From Chalara sp. BL73 (Eukaryota > Ascomycota > Leotiomycetes > Helotiales), in NCBI GenBank assembly GCA_918026815.1, contig CAKJVC010000159.1:124001-188000 (forward strand): 64,000 bases of DNA, in the 5' to 3' direction. The translations under genes were made by a program, and so were the position numbers. Numbering within the stretch: position 1 is the stretch's first letter; every line of letters starts with the position of its first letter. Positions 45,943-60,286 of the stretch are shown one piece after another. The notes under the pieces are model-generated. The model saw only the letters and a list, made by a program, of their open reading frames with translations. It did not search any database and was not told the DNA's origin.

Positions 45943-47857
45943 TTATATCCACACGGTCGGAAGCACAAACCCGCCGAAATTGGAGCCGGAGCCCTGCGTA
46001 TCATATAGTGCAAAATCGTCCCCATGATCTCCATAGATGATCGAACCTTCTCCATAGCTTGACGTGGCTGGAGATGCATATCCACCAAATCCGCTTGGAG
46101 ATGGAATGCCCAAATAGTGGTTGGCATATGGGTCGATGTTCAACGGACTGATTGCTGTCGCAGACAATGGCTCCAAAGGCATTGTCATCAGGTGCTCTTG
46201 GCTGTAGGTAAATGCCGGATTGCCATATAGAGAAGCGGTGTTGGCGTAGTTGTCCTGCTCGAGACCATAAGAATTATGGCTGAATGTAGGGAAGGAGGCG
46301 GTGCGTTCTGGCTGCACCCATCCCATACGGTGTCTGAACTTGGATACCATGTCAATCGGATATTCCATGAGGCTAAGGGGTGTTTGAAGATCGGCGTCAG
46401 ATGTCTGGGATACGTTGATGGAGAACAATCTTCGGGCGATCTCTTCGATTGGACCCATGGACAAGCTTCCGAAGTATGCAGCACCAACCTCCGGGAAAAG
46501 AGGCTCCACAACCAAAGCAACAGTGTAATAATGCGCCAGAATGATCAGAGCAGATGGTGAGCCATGAGATTGTTGTAACAACATGACTGGCAACCAGAAT
46601 AACCAAGTTCGGAGTGGATTGAGCATCTCGAATCTTTGCGCAGCCGTATGGTTTGGAGAAACCTTTCGAACACTTCGTACAAATGTCATCAATTGCTGGA
46701 TTGCCTTCACGTCTTCGTTGTTCGCCTTCAGATGGCTCTCTACTTTTTGAAGCTGTGCATAAGCGCGTTGAAGTGAGTCGAGATCGGCCTTTCTTGGGGT
46801 GCTCAGCTTCTTTGCATTGGGAACTGGGGATGGTGGAGCAGTCGGGAAAGTACTCTGCTCTGCAATGAAGTCCCCAAACTGGGACTCATTCTTCCATGGT
46901 TGCATTGCATCTATGACCTAGTCTGCGTTAGCAAAAGAAACTAGGCAGGACGACGAGGTTAATTGAAAGTTCGTACAGAAGATGTTCCATGCATCAACTG
47001 GGTCCAACCGCGCCACTCAGTTGCCTGCCAGGAAAGCAAAAGAGAAGCAGCAAGGACTGCATCAGAATTTACTCGAGAGAACTCTCCAATAGCTTCATGC
47101 AAGCCCTGTAGAGCGGCTCCAGTCTTTGCCGAAGCCATGTTAGCAGCCAAAGGACATGACGTGAGCCATGCCAGGTGGGCTGATATATGTTAGCCGCATG
47201 ACATAGAGTGACTATTGGGAGAAACATACTGGCAGAGAGTGCTAGCAATGCATCCATGACAAACTTGTAATCAGATCCGATTTTCAGGAAACTAAGCATT
47301 TGTCAGCCGTCCACTCTTCCGAATTAGGAATATGTAACATACAGCGGCACCTGGCGCGTCCAAATGGTGAAATTGCTCGCATCATGGTTCCCAAGCTCGC
47401 GGGAGACAGACGCTACATGGTGGATGAGACGCAGGTCTTCGAATGAGAAGTACTGAGGGTTCGGCGCTGGATAGATGAAGAGCTCAGGAAATGGGAAGTT
47501 TCCAGTTTGTTGCCAGAGTTCAATTTCTGTTTCAATCTCAGGGGTCCAAAGGAGATCTGCCTTCTCAGGAGTTGCTTGACGGTCCTCTTGGACGGGCATG
47601 TCCATATATGGGCAACGAACATTGTGCTTAGTACAATTTCGGCTGGGGTTAGAGTCAACACTTATCCTAATAGTCTACATATATCTCAACTTACCATTGA
47701 GGGAAGTTCTCATCACATCGAATATGTCGACGCTTACAAGTTTCACAACCTTTACGTGACTTGGTATGACTGTAGTAATGTTAGTATCTACTTTATGAAA
47801 ACATGTTAGGAAGTCAACTTACCTCCTGCGAGGAGGTCCACCACCTGGGCCGGCCAT
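45943..47857 (-). CDS. Zn2Cys6 transcription factor, Upc2-like
   Basis: Exons 47857-47823, 47769-47695, 47642-47343, 47291-47230, 47179-46977 and 46917-45943 join to 549 residues. A complete binuclear zinc cluster lies at residues 20-47, with cysteines at 20, 23, 30, 37, 40 and 47 (spacing 2-6-6-2-6); the fourth and fifth are created by the exon 2/3 join (FPQCRNC). The basic HTKSRKGC start and the middle segments (ASVSRELG; KIGSDYKFVMDALLALSATHLAWL; SFSxxNSDAVLAASLLLSWQATEWRGW-type region, here starting EFSRVNSD) match the sterol-uptake-control (Upc2/Ecm22-like) group of fungal regulators. The C-terminus is Gly/Ser/Tyr-rich, possibly an activation region. Five introns of 50-59 bases have standard ends. 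Its targets are unknown; an Upc2-like sequence does not prove a role in sterol control. Confidence 0.85.
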
Positions 47858-50800
47858 TTAGACGAGACTGAAAGGTAATAAGATAGAAGGCGACGGTAGC
47901 TTGAACGAGTGAAAGCCGCCGGCGAAACGTTCTATGCTTAAAGAGGCTCCAGAAATTGTCGAGGATGTTTGGCTGTAAAAGTAGAACAAATGTCAGGTAC
48001 CAGGAGATGCTAATAGACCCCGAGGCTGTCGGATATATGTAAGCTTCAACGTCCGAAAGCGAGTGTGGTGGTAAGGCTGCACAAGAGAACCCGGGATTCT
48101 CTTATAACAGATCAAACCAAATGGATGGCGAAGCGGCGGCTGAAAGCAACGTAGCTATGGTCTACTTCAATGGCAATAAAGGTCGGCCGAGCCCGGAACA
48201 ATTAAGCATAAAGCTTCGATCGTGCTTAGTGCTACTGCAGATGCAAGAATAGTCTGTAATAATCGTTGCACAGATGGGTCTTCAGGCAATCAAGAGGTGT
48301 GTCAAGCTGCAAGAAGATTTGTCCGGGGGCTTGCTGTATAACTACGGCTGAGATCTGGGGGACGCAACGCAAAAGCGAATGACAGGAGCCAACGAGGGCT
48401 TCCTAAGGGTAATTGTAAACACAAGCGAATGTGGTGGAGGAGAAGCTGGAATGGCTGAATTCAGATGTTGATTTGAGTTCTCAGAAGTGAGCGAGACTGG
48501 CATTCTAATAGCCAGAGGTGCTGTGCCTGCCGTGGTGGCAGAAAAGCCCAAAGAAGCATGGTTCAGCGTGGCTAGGGTAGCGGAGGGAACGGAGTGAGGT
48601 GGTTGGCGCTTGGAGATGCCTGCATTAGCAGTTAGGCAGGGCACTTAAGTGCAGGGCACTGTGGACCTTCTCAAGGGGCCATGCTGTCATGCTGGGATAG
48701 ATCATAAGACGATGGGGAGTAAGTACCACCAGAAAGAATAATGGGATGTTCGACATGGGTCCATGGCCATCGCGAGCCATAGTTGCATGAACACCATCTG
48801 TTGGCTTTGCGGATACCGCCGTACAGCAACGATTACTACGAACTAGCTTCGGTGGAGATAAGCATAAAAATAACTGCTATACTCCGGGAAACCTGGCTAT
48901 TAGTTGTAAAATATATTTGTCCGGCATGCCACTTGTTCGAAATCTGATAATGGATAAAAGGTGAGATCTGAAACGTCCAAGCTGCAAATCATGGAAGGAA
49001 TAAGCAGAACCGAAAGGGGGAAGGCTTAAAAACATAACCACAATAATGTAATCATGAGTAATAGGCCGACAGCTTGGCCTGTGGCACGCCAACAAACAAA
49101 GAAAGTTGACACGGTTTGGGATTGGCTTATAGGGGGGGGCAAGCTAGAGAGGCTCAGAGCTTCCCAAGAACGCTAAGCTAAACATGCCCAAGCCGCAAGA
49201 ACCTTAAATTTTAGGTTTTACGCACGTCTCAAACACACCCTTTTGCGGCTTTGGATCCTCGGTTCATCATTGTCGCGGTGCTAATGTAGTACTTGGTTAA
49301 ATTTTGCACGAGTGTTTGGACCTAACGAAGGCTTAAAACTCGCAGATCCGTAAAATTTAGAATTTAGACCGTGGCCACGCGATTATCCGCATGGAGCAGT
49401 CGCCCTTCTGATTCCAGTGTGATGATTGATGATGTGTGAACTCGGAATAAGGTAAGACAGGGATCCCGTGTGGTGCCTTAGTGGTGATGCATAGGCTGTC
49501 CTTGTGGATGGCTCTGATCCAAAAATAACCAATATAGGGAGTCACAGGGTCGGAAACCCAACGCAGAGTGGGAAGTGCACAATAAAGGCCGCAATATATA
49601 CAGCTTATGGTGGAAGGCCAATAAGTCGGATTCGGTGGTTCTGAACGTCTCCTCCAACGGCGAGTTCACTGCTGAATTCAGGTAAAGTAGCGATTTGCCT
49701 GCATGTCAGATATGGCACAGAACGAGCCCTAATGCTTCTCAATGTTCGTTGCGCGGGGTCCAATAAGGCTTTAGTGGTTGGAAGAGGGGACAGCAGGTGT
49801 CTGTCTGGTTTGCTGGCACGGAGCATTCTGGTGCATCTCTCACCCTGCGAAGTAGCTAATGTAGTAAGTATTCTTCAAACATCACTGAAGGCACAAACTG
49901 TATTGTGCGACACATAGTTGCTCTGCTTTGCAGCATAGACCAAACATGTAAAAGTCATAGCTATCAGTGTATCCGACTCCCCCGGCCACAATTTCCCTCA
50001 TTGAACCTCTTCCTTAACCTCACGTCCTCGCTTCACCATTACTCCGCCTCGCCCTAGAGCCCGTTTAGAGCATTTCATGGCTGCAGCGCAAGGATTATTT
50101 GACGGGTGCGCTGCAGCGATGATGATGCATCACAAGGATCAGAGGTGCTGCTGGCCGCAACAAGGATCCTGGACGCGAGAATAGGACCAGGGAAGGACAG
50201 GAAGGCCAGGAAGGACAGAAAAAGGGGGCATTGAAGAGATAGACGAGGGAGATGCCAGATTGGCCCTTCAAGACCAGCCGGCACCAAATTCTCGTGTCCA
50301 TTTTCGAACTCTCTTAAACTTGCAAATCTCTATGGCTGTGCAGACTCCACTTGATCCCTAAACAGCCTAACTTGTCACGGACGGTTCATGCGTCTGTTTG
50401 AGATTGAAGGCCCGTTGGATAAAGTACGAATGGCACAGACTCTCTCAGATGAAATCTCATCGGTCGTCGAACGTGACAACTCTATAGTATCGACGGCAAC
50501 ATGTGGTTGACCCTATGCTTTGAGAGTGAGTGAGTGAGTGAGTGAAAGATCTGAGAAACGGGGGGGATCAGCTCAGCTTACAGGATCTTGGGCTGCACAG
50601 ATCTACCAATCGCAATTCAGCACGTGAATTTATCCGAGGGACCTAGGGATTCGGCTTTGGCATCAGGATCGACTTCTCGTTTAAGCGTTGCGGTGCCCCA
50701 ATACAGAGACAAAGAACACGGCACGTCCTATGCGCTCTCCCAACCCGCTCTAGTCCATATCTCTTTCGGGAAGGAACGTAACAGCCAAGCACTTAGCCTG

Positions 50801-53800
50801 AAGAGGCTCTGCTGGCCTTTATGTTTCTGAAAGTACACTACTCAAGTAATTAAGTAATTTGCAAGTAAATAACCACCGTTAAGTGATTAGAAGTAATCAC
50901 GACTAACTTTGTGTCGGTTAATTAAAGGCTGTCTCTGATTCGTCCGGCTCCTCGCTCCACCAGGGGTCCTTGGAAACTTCCTGTAGCGCCCTAGCAAAAG
51001 TCATTTACCCCTAAGCATTTGGATTTGCATTACTTTATCAAAAATCTTTTTTGAATTTGAGTTTCCAACCCAAACATCCCAAGGAACTGACTAGCGGCAT
51101 GCCCACCCGCGGCCGAACCCGCCGTGATCCCTATTGCTGGAGCACTCAGTTGCAGTGGCACATGCCGTTGCTGTGTCCCCAATGTGGGTTTTTGCTGAAA
51201 CTGTTGATATTACCTCTGTCTCATAGCTGCTCACGAGGCAAATTTGCCTGCATGCAAGCAACAGCCACGCAGCAATAAGGAACTCATTTATTAGTATCCC
51301 CCTTTTGCTGATAGCCTCCAGTTGTTGTCCGAAATAGGCCATAAAGGACATTTGCAAAATCTGGTGATTAAGTATACAAGACCAAAATTTTAGGCCTTGA
51401 CTGCAACTAAGAGCTCTATGTCGTCATTGGCCTCAGTAGGGCCGTTCAGCGCTGTTCACCGCCTTCGGTCTGACAAAAAGAAAGAAACAACGAGAATGAT
51501 TTATCATTCATCCGATTCCTAACTAGAGCCCTGGGCTCTGGAATGTAACGCCCTCTTACTGTACATTCACTAGTCTAGTGGCAACATCGAGAAGACACCA
51601 GATTGAAAGCATCAGATCTGAAAGCGCTTTCCCATCATCCCGACGGGCCACGCTGGACAGTATTTGCTGCCATATGCACAGACAAGCCGCATTGTGAGCT
51701 TGTTTTCCCACATAGCAGTCTGATTGGTAGACTCTGCATGAAATCATATTTACACCAAGCTGAATATGGATAAGTCAAAAATAGCCCTGTGAGGATGGCG
51801 TGCAGGGCTATATTTAGTACTCACTAGAACACTCTACCCGGTCTTCCAGAAGGTTGTTGCCTTACACCTCAGAATTATTGATCGTCCGGAAATACAACGT
51901 AGCATAAAGGGCTGAGCTGTAAATGCCATCAGTAAATGCTCGTCCGCTGGTAGTACCGCCGAACTTCCACACCTGCCGTAAAATTTAGTGCGTTGACTTG
52001 CTGCCACTCAGGAGGTATTGTAATCATGAGTCACTCTCATCAAACTTTCCGTTCTCTTTACACACTTCACTACAGTGCAGAACGTTCGAAATATTGTCAG
52101 TTTTTGTCTTGATTTTCATGAACAACCCATATATAATCCACAAGATGGTATGGCAAAATACCCAAGAGATCTTGGTCGACCTGGCTGGCCTGGTATACCT
52201 CCAGAATGCCCAAGAAATGGCTTGATCAGCCGACAAGGAAAGCGGTGAGTCGGCTTCGTCATCTTGGCTGCCCAACCCAGCCAAGGTGGAATAGCAAAGA
52301 CCCATTGGAGGCCCGTGTAACGGGCAAATAGCCTTATGCATTGATTGGTGAGCCTAAAGGAGAACTGGGGTTAGTATGTTGAAGCGTCCGCTAGTCTGCC
52401 ATTTTGCGAGAGTTTTCCGAGATATGTGGCACGGCAACAAAGTCGGTGCCGAACTCGCGAAACGGGGCACGTTGATAAAAGTTGAAGCCTGCTGCCTTCC
52501 AGCGGGTTGTCAGAACCTGAAACTGTCGGAGAGGGTCCCCTTGAGGATGCGACTGCATTTAGCAAGCTACCATGTAAAAGATCAATGATGTATCCCTGGG
52601 ATAATACGGCATCGAATGCATGCCTCATGAGTCTTGGATGTGATGGATTTTCACCAGGACATTTGAATAGACAATGAATGTTATGGATTCGGGTCTTAAT
52701 AAATGTCAAAGATTTACTCCTCAAGTAGCCAGTGAAAGGAAACACCCCGCCCTTGGCGAGGCTATATTCACAAGCACATCCAACTTTTCTAAGAACCAAT
52801 GTCGTAGCGGTCGAGCCGGTAGAGCAAACCGAAAGCCATCCATTTTTGAGGTTGCCGAGGATACAAAGGGAAACGATGAAGAATGAGTCGTTGGACCCGG
52901 AGATGGTGTTGCACAAGCAAGCAAGCGCTGTACAAAGTACAAAGCAAGGCGGTGAGGGTGGTTGGGAAGGAAGGTTTAAACCGATTCCCTTCAATGCGAT
53001 GCCTTGTTGTCGGAAATACTGGGTCGGATTAGTTCTTCTGCCTTTCTCTTGGGTGTGGTGGATCTGCCCAGAGGCCACCCTTGAACTCTTGAGACCTCGA
53101 GATGCACCACGCTGCAGCATGTCAGCTACCTCGATGCTGAGTGGTCACCGGGTTGGGATAGTTGGGGACGGAACGGCAAAATGGTGGAGTGATGAAGTGA
53201 TGAAGCTCCAACAAAGAACTCCGCGAGTGGTCTTTCGGTAGGTGCCAAGCTTTTGAGCTTAAATCTATTTCGGGGCCAACCCACATGTAATGCAACTTTC
53301 CCCAACCTCTCTTCTCTCAAGTCTCAAGTCTCAAGGTCCAGGATCATACGAACATTCGGTATCCCCAAGCTCTTTTCGCCTTACCATCCGCTTTGAATGT
53401 TCCGTCCTTTAATGCAGAGACAATATCATGCCATTTCTCCATCCTTGGCTCGAAGTAGTAGGCTCCTTTTCATCATTATCTCGTCCTTCATCACCTGCGA
53501 GTCACGGAGCAGAGGAAGGCTTGACTAATGGACAATAACTGCGGAGATACACAGTAGGGATAGTAACTGAGCTTCAGGCCAGATCCGAGCACGCAGAAAC
53601 AAGGAAAGGTCAAGGTCTTCGCGACTAAGAGTCCGCATATCTAGTCTTGAGTCCAAACCACCAGACAGAGCGATGGTTGCAATGGATAATCTACTCACGG
53701 TCAACTTCATCGACTTCAACAGCCCTTCCAACCAATATGGAGCATCTGCAGCGTGACCTGGAAACTTGCCCATGCATATACATGCAGTACTCATTGACAA

Positions 53801-55908
53801 TCCGGCAATTTTCTTTCTGGAAGAGGGAAGGAAGCTGCTGTGGACCATATCCTCGAGACTCCACCTACCTAACTCAGATTCAGATGTGTCTGAGATAACT
53901 GGTAAGTGCGTACAGAAGTCTGCATGGGTCATCTGTGGCATTTGCATAGCTTCTGGAAAGGAGCAAGCATTTGAGATGCTACCCCATGACTAGTCTTCGA
54001 TGACCCCGAGCCACCGATTCCAAGACTACTTCTGGAAAATGGAAGATATACACGAAGGTGCTGTGTATCGTGTATCTCGAGATACCTGTTGGGCTGAGTC
54101 ATCAATTGGTTCCCAGTTATTGGCAATTGGCCCATGAACGAGCTTCTCATACTCCTACATTAGCATATCAGCAGTAGCCACCGCAGTTACCTCATCAAGT
54201 AGTCATTCAATACAGAAATATATATCTTATTCGGACCGTTCACTCGACTATCGCTACTACTATCGTTGATATGAAAGGTCAGTCACCAATGAATAAATGA
54301 ACTCTCATCAGTTTGCCAGACCCTTGAACATATTGAGGCTATACCCTTCCTGTGAACTACGTCCCTTACCCACCCCGTCTCTGCCGCCGTCCAATGCCCC
54401 AATCCCAGAGTCACCAGTATCCAAGATGACGAAGTGCACAAGTCAACCCCTTTCGCCAGCGTCAATAATCAATAACGGCAAACAGATTCATGGGTTCAAA
54501 TCCTCACGCCCTCACCGTGGCTGAGCACTACGCGTGGACAGCGCCAGCAAGACGTCCAATGAGTACCGCCTACTGGATTCTGTCAGCCTTCTGTCTGAAA
54601 AACCTTACCCAGATTAATATCTCAATGCAAGCAAGCGCTCGAAAGTTCGATGCTATACTTTCCCCAGAGTCAGGGTTCCCGCGAAAGCAGTCACGACTGT
54701 GCAGGTCATATTAGGTTCCTTTCTCCGTTGTCAATACACAGCCTCATAAGGCGTCCCGTACCGGCCGAGAACCGGAGCCCAATATACCATGTTATGCGCT
54801 ATAGGTTAGTAGGCCAGTAGTATTAGTCCTCGATCTCAACGAGGATTTGCAAGAGACAGGAGTCAGTAGGGGTGAAGAAGAGAATGGCGCGAATAGGAGG
54901 CTCGGCATCAAAGGAAGTCGACAAGATCGGCAGAGGATACCGGTCAGCTCAACGCAAAGTAAGCCGAGCAAGAGACGACAAAGTAGCGTTTCAGGACCTA
55001 CCCCGAGCTGAATTCATAAGGCGGCGTGGTATGGCCATGGGATGAGCCTTGGTGTAGAATGGTGATGAAGGGAAAGATTGGTCAACTCGCCGATGTTCGA
55101 CGACAATGGCTGTGCTTCCCACTAAATGCTCACTAAAAGCACTCCTGCAAGTATGACTGCAGAGCTCCCGAGATAGATGTCAGATAAGAAAGAGACGGGG
55201 AACCAGGTTTCGAAATCTGCCTTTGAGCTCGAAATTCACAGTTAAGGTGGCAGTAGGAGAACCTTGGAGGTAACCTCATCCATTGAACGTAGACCAGTCC
55301 AGGTCTTCCATGATGAGCAAACAGGATATGGGCGATGCTGATACAAAATTGATAGCCATGAAATGATAAGAGAACGGAGGGAATAGAATGATCGCACATG
55401 AAATGGCATGCAGCGACATTGATTACTTCCACAAGAAAAGGTGTTCCAAGTAGGGATCTTGATCAAAGCACTTTATTTGGCTTGGAATTCAAATTCTGCA
55501 TATGCCGAATCCTGACTTGCAAACCAGCTACATCACCTCCTCTCCCCTTCACCTCCTAAGCGCTCGCCTTTCCAGGAACTTATCCACGCTCCCCGATCCT
55601 CCATCCAGAACCACACATCCCATAGGCATCGCAACTCCATCTAAGATACCCAGTGTGCAAAGGAAGTTCGCCCAAACTAAAGTGGTATGATATCTATCTA
55701 ATCGCTGTTGCTATCGCTTGTTGTAAAATCGTTCCCTGAATGCTACTTTTTTTTCTTCTCTTTGGTACTCCCCGCTCGCGTCATTGCTTCGTAAATACAC
55801 TACCTAGGTAGCTGTAATCTGTGGACCTGGTTTGAAGCCAGGTCGTAGATGGCATTAAGTGGTATTGTCGTGCATCTCGATAAACACTGATGTGCTTTCT
55901 GTCTCTAT
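47858..55908. other. Gene-poor region of about 8 kb
   Basis: I find no gene I can support. The longest frames (52371-53120 minus, 249 codons; 52732-53241 plus, 169 codons; 53525-53947 minus, 140 codons) overlap on opposite strands and lack motifs. Base composition looks mixed, not uniformly AT-rich, and I see no transposase, reverse transcriptase or long terminal repeat. It may contain long upstream regulatory sequence for the Zn2Cys6 gene or non-coding transcripts. Confidence 0.5.
50526..50545. repeat. GAGT/GTGA microsatellite
   Basis: Five perfect copies of a four-base unit (GTGA phase) in the gene-poor region. Confidence 0.85.
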
Positions 55909-58896
55909 TTACAGGTTGTATGTCTTTTGAAGATTATGGAGATCGGCTGGCGATAGGTTGTTGGTAAGGTATGTGTTCATATCAGGGATGAGGGATTTGT
56001 ACACTTCCAGAGTCTATTTCCACGTTAGTATTCCATTATCTGCTAAGTTTCGGTTTGACCTACATGCTTAAAAATCTGCTGAAGATCTGCCAGCATAGGA
56101 GTTTTCGTCGTTCCGGCGTTGATCTCCTGATACCCAGCAATCATGGAAAAGTACCGTGGAAGGTCCTTCTCCATCCCTTGTGGGTTATGAATCACACAAA
56201 GGGCAAAGCCTTTGCATGCTGTCGCTTTCTCTGAGGTTTCTCCAACGCCGTCGATTGATCTGAGGAAAGGTTCTGAGATGATCGTGAGATGAGGAGACAT
56301 GATCTCATAATTCTGCAGGCCTAGTCGTCCCAAGGCTATCGCGGCATTTTCGAGAACGGATTTGGGCACCGCGGGATTGCCAAGAATAGCGAGAAATCTC
56401 TGCAGAAGCTCGCCCACATATGGTCCTATATGCTTTCCAGCCTGAATCGCGACTTCTCCGGCAGACCAGCAAGCATTGTTAACGACACTGAACCCGGTCT
56501 CAATCTGCTCGTCTAAAATAGCATCCAGGTCTAGTTGTTTAATCAACAGCGGCAAGAGAGTTGGGAGGAAGGGTTGAAGCTGTGGAAAGACATATTTGGC
56601 ACAGTCTCCCAAGAGAGCATATGATGATTGGCGTACATCATTTTCCGGGTCCTCCATACAGAATTGCAGAAGGTCGAAAAGTCTGGGGTCCGAGCCCGAT
56701 ACGAGGGCTGCGGACTGCTTGTCGTCAAGGGCTTGGACAATAGCGCTTAAGAGGTCCAAGCTCGTTACGAGAAAGTCCTTGTCAGGAGTATCTACAGTAT
56801 TTGGATTTTGCACCGACCTAATGTAGTCTTCCAAGTTTTGATGGATGATCTTAATGCATCTAGTGAAGACGGGCTGTGCGAACGGCGCGAATGATTCGGC
56901 AAGGGCACTGGCGACGTAAGATAAACATTCTAGTAGGGGGAACAGTTCTCTAGACTGGTCAGAAACCTTGTTCCATCGATGGATTAGGGCTGGCATGAGC
57001 ATGTCAATAAGCTGAGGTTGGGCAAGCCCATGCCCTACATGCTCTGCTAGGGTTTGGACGCAGTCGTAAAGAATGAACATGTTTCTGTCCTTGTACTTGT
57101 TGAAACACTTAACAAATTGACCGATAATGGGCTCGCAGTAGGGTGCGAGATCTAGCCCTGCTTTCTCCTCAAGGTGCGCGAATGCAGATGCACCGGCTTC
57201 CTGCACTCTCTTGTTCGGGTCTAACATTCTGAGTAGAATTCCTTCCATCATAGGTAGAAAGTATTGCTCCCGTGCGGCAGGCTCAGTGAGTTTCGCACCC
57301 CAAGCAGAATAGCGCCCGAGAGTCCAGCAGGTGATTTGCCGTACAAGAGGTTCTGGGTCCTTGAGAAGGGATATCAGGTAGGGGACAAGATCTGGTAAGT
57401 GTGGTGTTACAACATCCATACAACCCTCGGCCACAGCCCCAAGGGCGAGAACTGCCGCCTCACGATATGGCCACTCCTCATGCTTTAGATGCGTCATGAG
57501 ATATGGGAGAATTGTGTCAAAGACAGGTCCTCTGAAATCCGTTGCGAAAACATCCAACGCAGCTGCGGAGCATTTACGCAAATTCCATCGATCTTCAGGG
57601 TTCCCTTCTTCATCATCGTCATCGAACTCTTCAATCTCTCCTTCATCTAGGTCATCTTCATCGTCTTCCATGCCACCGAGTTTCTGGTAGCCACCATTTT
57701 GACCACCCTCCTCTATCTCGCCATTTCGCGTACTTTTGCTCTTTGCAAAAGCCGGCTTGATATCCTCGGCGCGGTCTTCCACTTCAGCGTCCTCTTCACC
57801 ACCCCCCAGCATAGCAATATCATCTTCACTATACACCATACTCTCAAGGAGTACAGGAATAATTTTGTTGAGATATGGAGCAAGGGCTTTCCATAATTCG
57901 TTGTGCTCTCCAACAGTTAGCCAAAATTCAGCTGCATCACATGCTAAATCCTCGTCCTCGATTTTCTTTTGCTGAGCGAGCATATAGTCGACTAAACCTT
58001 CGATATGTGGTAGGATCTTATCCGGACGAATCTCCACGATTTGAACAAAGGCGCGACATACTTGGCGCCGTACATCTGATGATGGGTCTTGAGAAAGTTG
58101 AAAGAGGCGGTTCAGAAGACTATCGAGGTTGACCAGCAAGGCTTGAGGCTTCTGAGGAACAAATACATTGATACTACCTAAAGCCAATGACCGGACTTTT
58201 GGTAATGGGTTGTTTGTGAACTCGATCAACTTTGGTATGATGAACGTGAGTGGTCGTTGGCCTTGGTAGTCCCTATCGAGCATTTTCTTATTGTCCTCAC
58301 AAATCTTGGCCAAAGCAGCCATTGCTCCTTCCTGTGCTTCAGGCGTAGCTGTCCCATTCTCGTTTCCGATCAAAATTAGCAATTCGGGCAATATTTGAGG
58401 CCAACCAAGAATTCCACCTTTGCTTATGATTTCCGTGATAACATTTCCGGCATAACCTCTTATTAATTGGTTCTTATCCTGTAGGGCTAGAGGTACTGTC
58501 GCGCGAACAAGTGCTAAACTCTCTGGTGACATAGTCTTGTATCCCGTCCTGATATTGTTCTTCAGCATAATAGCTGCCGCTGATCGCACCGCATGGTACT
58601 CCTCAATGCTATATGATAAGCCATTTGGAACTTGTGAACTAGAAAATAGATATGCAAGATAGTTATTAATATCTGGAGAATTTTTGGCTTGAGCAAGCAT
58701 CTATTTCGCAGAATATAAATTGTCAGTGTTTGTGTTCACAGCATATATAGATAGCACCCATTGACGGGAGTCTTCCTTTCCTAAAGGTACTCACAATCTC
58801 TGCCTGCTTTTGCGCATTTTTGTTATGCCCACTCAGCGAATCCCTCAAACATGTTGAGAGTTGCCTCAAAGGCTCTTCCTCTGGTTGCCATGCCAT
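55909..58896 (-). CDS. KAP104: Transportin, importin beta-2 (Kap104)
   Basis: Exons 58896-58795, 58700-56064 and 56013-55909 join to 947 residues. It is a HEAT-repeat nuclear import receptor that carries PY-NLS cargo such as mRNA-binding proteins and releases it on binding Ran-GTP. Family features are MAWQPEEEPLRQLSTCLRDS, SPDINNYLAYLF, the importin N-terminal motif EYHAVRSAAAIMLKNNIR, NQLIRGYAGNVITEI, and an acidic loop at about 365-390 (DDLDEGEIEEFDDDDEEGN) directly before RWNLRKCSAAALDVFA. That loop, which displaces cargo, distinguishes transportin from importin-beta-4. The final 34-codon exon (LEVYKSLIPDM, NTYLTNNLSPADLHNLQ) is found only after removing a 50-base intron; reading through gives an early stop at 56043. 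Introns are 94 and 50 bases. Confidence 0.94.
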
Positions 58897-60286
58897 ACCC
58901 GTCAACTAGAAGCTCCTAAGCCCTGCCAACCACTCCCAATGATGTTTCGAGAACTCTCGTTATGCAGGTACGCCGTTGAGGTAAGAGAAAGACGGTTTTT
59001 GGTTGCACAAGGTTTACTTGTGAGACGTTAGAGCTGGTTTCCAGACATCTGGTGAGAGAGAATTAGCGTTTAGCTAGTCTTGCGAAGCAGTGTGCAAAAT
59101 CTGGGAGCGACCACATGCGGGGTCTTGCAAGCAGAATCACCTACAGAGTAAAATGTACTGCCGGTATCGATATGGAAGATCTTGTGTGGCAGAGAATGGG
59201 TAAAGATTCAATCGCACTGTGCGCTTCGTACACGCGGGGGTTCGTTGTGGGCAGATAGCACCGTAGTGGTAGTGGCGGGTGCTTGCACGCTGTCTTGAAT
59301 CGCTGATCTTCACTTTTCGGCCGTACTTATTATTCAAAAGTGCACAATGAAGCCGCCACTCTATTTACCAAATCTATGTTGAAGGTGAGAAAGGCTGTCG
59401 GTGGAATATTTGGAAGTTGGGTTGGCTGAGTCCAGCTCCATTGTACAGTGGTTATGTACTTACTTGCCTTAGGAACCAAACAAGCAGGTTTTCAGTGCAA
59501 TTTTTTCTTCCCCTCAAAACTCTCCTTCTCTTCCTTTGACCTTCCCCACAAAGTTGTATGCAAAATCCCTCATAGGATCATCTAAGCAGTCTTCGAGGAT
59601 TTTGGCGAATTCTTCTACACCGATCAAACAGTGGTCTTCCAATAATTGGATGTTTTATGTTTAATATTGCCGTGAAGTTCTGGCTGGTTTCATCAGCTCT
59701 GATGATGGGCGGTGGGGTAGACGGATTTGTTGATACGATGCAAACATCAACAAGAATTCCAACAATAGTAATAAAATTCACTTCCAGAGATTTACCCTTC
59801 CTTCTGAGTAATTACATTTATACTTGATTTCAATATCTCGTAGTACTGCATGAAGGCTCGGAAGACTTTCTTATGTACGATTCCACATGCAACAATCCTC
59901 GTCCAAGAAGATTGACTTTCATCAGTCCTAATATACTGTCTAGGTAAGGAACTATAGCGTTGAATACATCATCTATAAACTTTTGCCAGTTCCTTGGGCA
60001 ATGAGGTTGTAGTATAATCCTGCCGCTTTGGACATCGACCCCCTCATACAGGAGTGGCAGTGAAATGTTCTTAGATCTAGTAAATAAAAGTATGAAGTTA
60101 CAATTTGCTACACGGCTCGAGCTCAATAGTACTACACTATGAGATTTATCATACTAGAAGATATGCTTTTAGTTACACATAATGGTGATTGTGTCATGTA
60201 TTGCAAGTAGCACAAAAGTAGCACAGAGCTTCTATTATCTTCAGTCTCAACATGTCTTCAACATTCCCCCAATATAAATCCCTCCC
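58897..60286. other. Intergenic, scattered short frames
   Basis: No supported gene. A minus-strand frame at 59830-60126 (containing LPLLYEGVDVQSGRIILQ) could belong with the relic at 60287-60802 but is in another frame and unrecognised. Confidence 0.4.

Noticed and set aside
52371..53120. 249-codon minus-strand frame, the longest in the gene-poor region
   Set aside because: No recognisable domain, odd composition with scattered cysteines, and a 169-codon frame on the opposite strand covers most of the same bases. Transcript data would be needed to revive it.
54485..54515. tRNA-like T-loop (GGTTCAAATCC)
   Set aside because: The flanking bases do not form the five-pair T stem and no anticodon or acceptor stem is visible.
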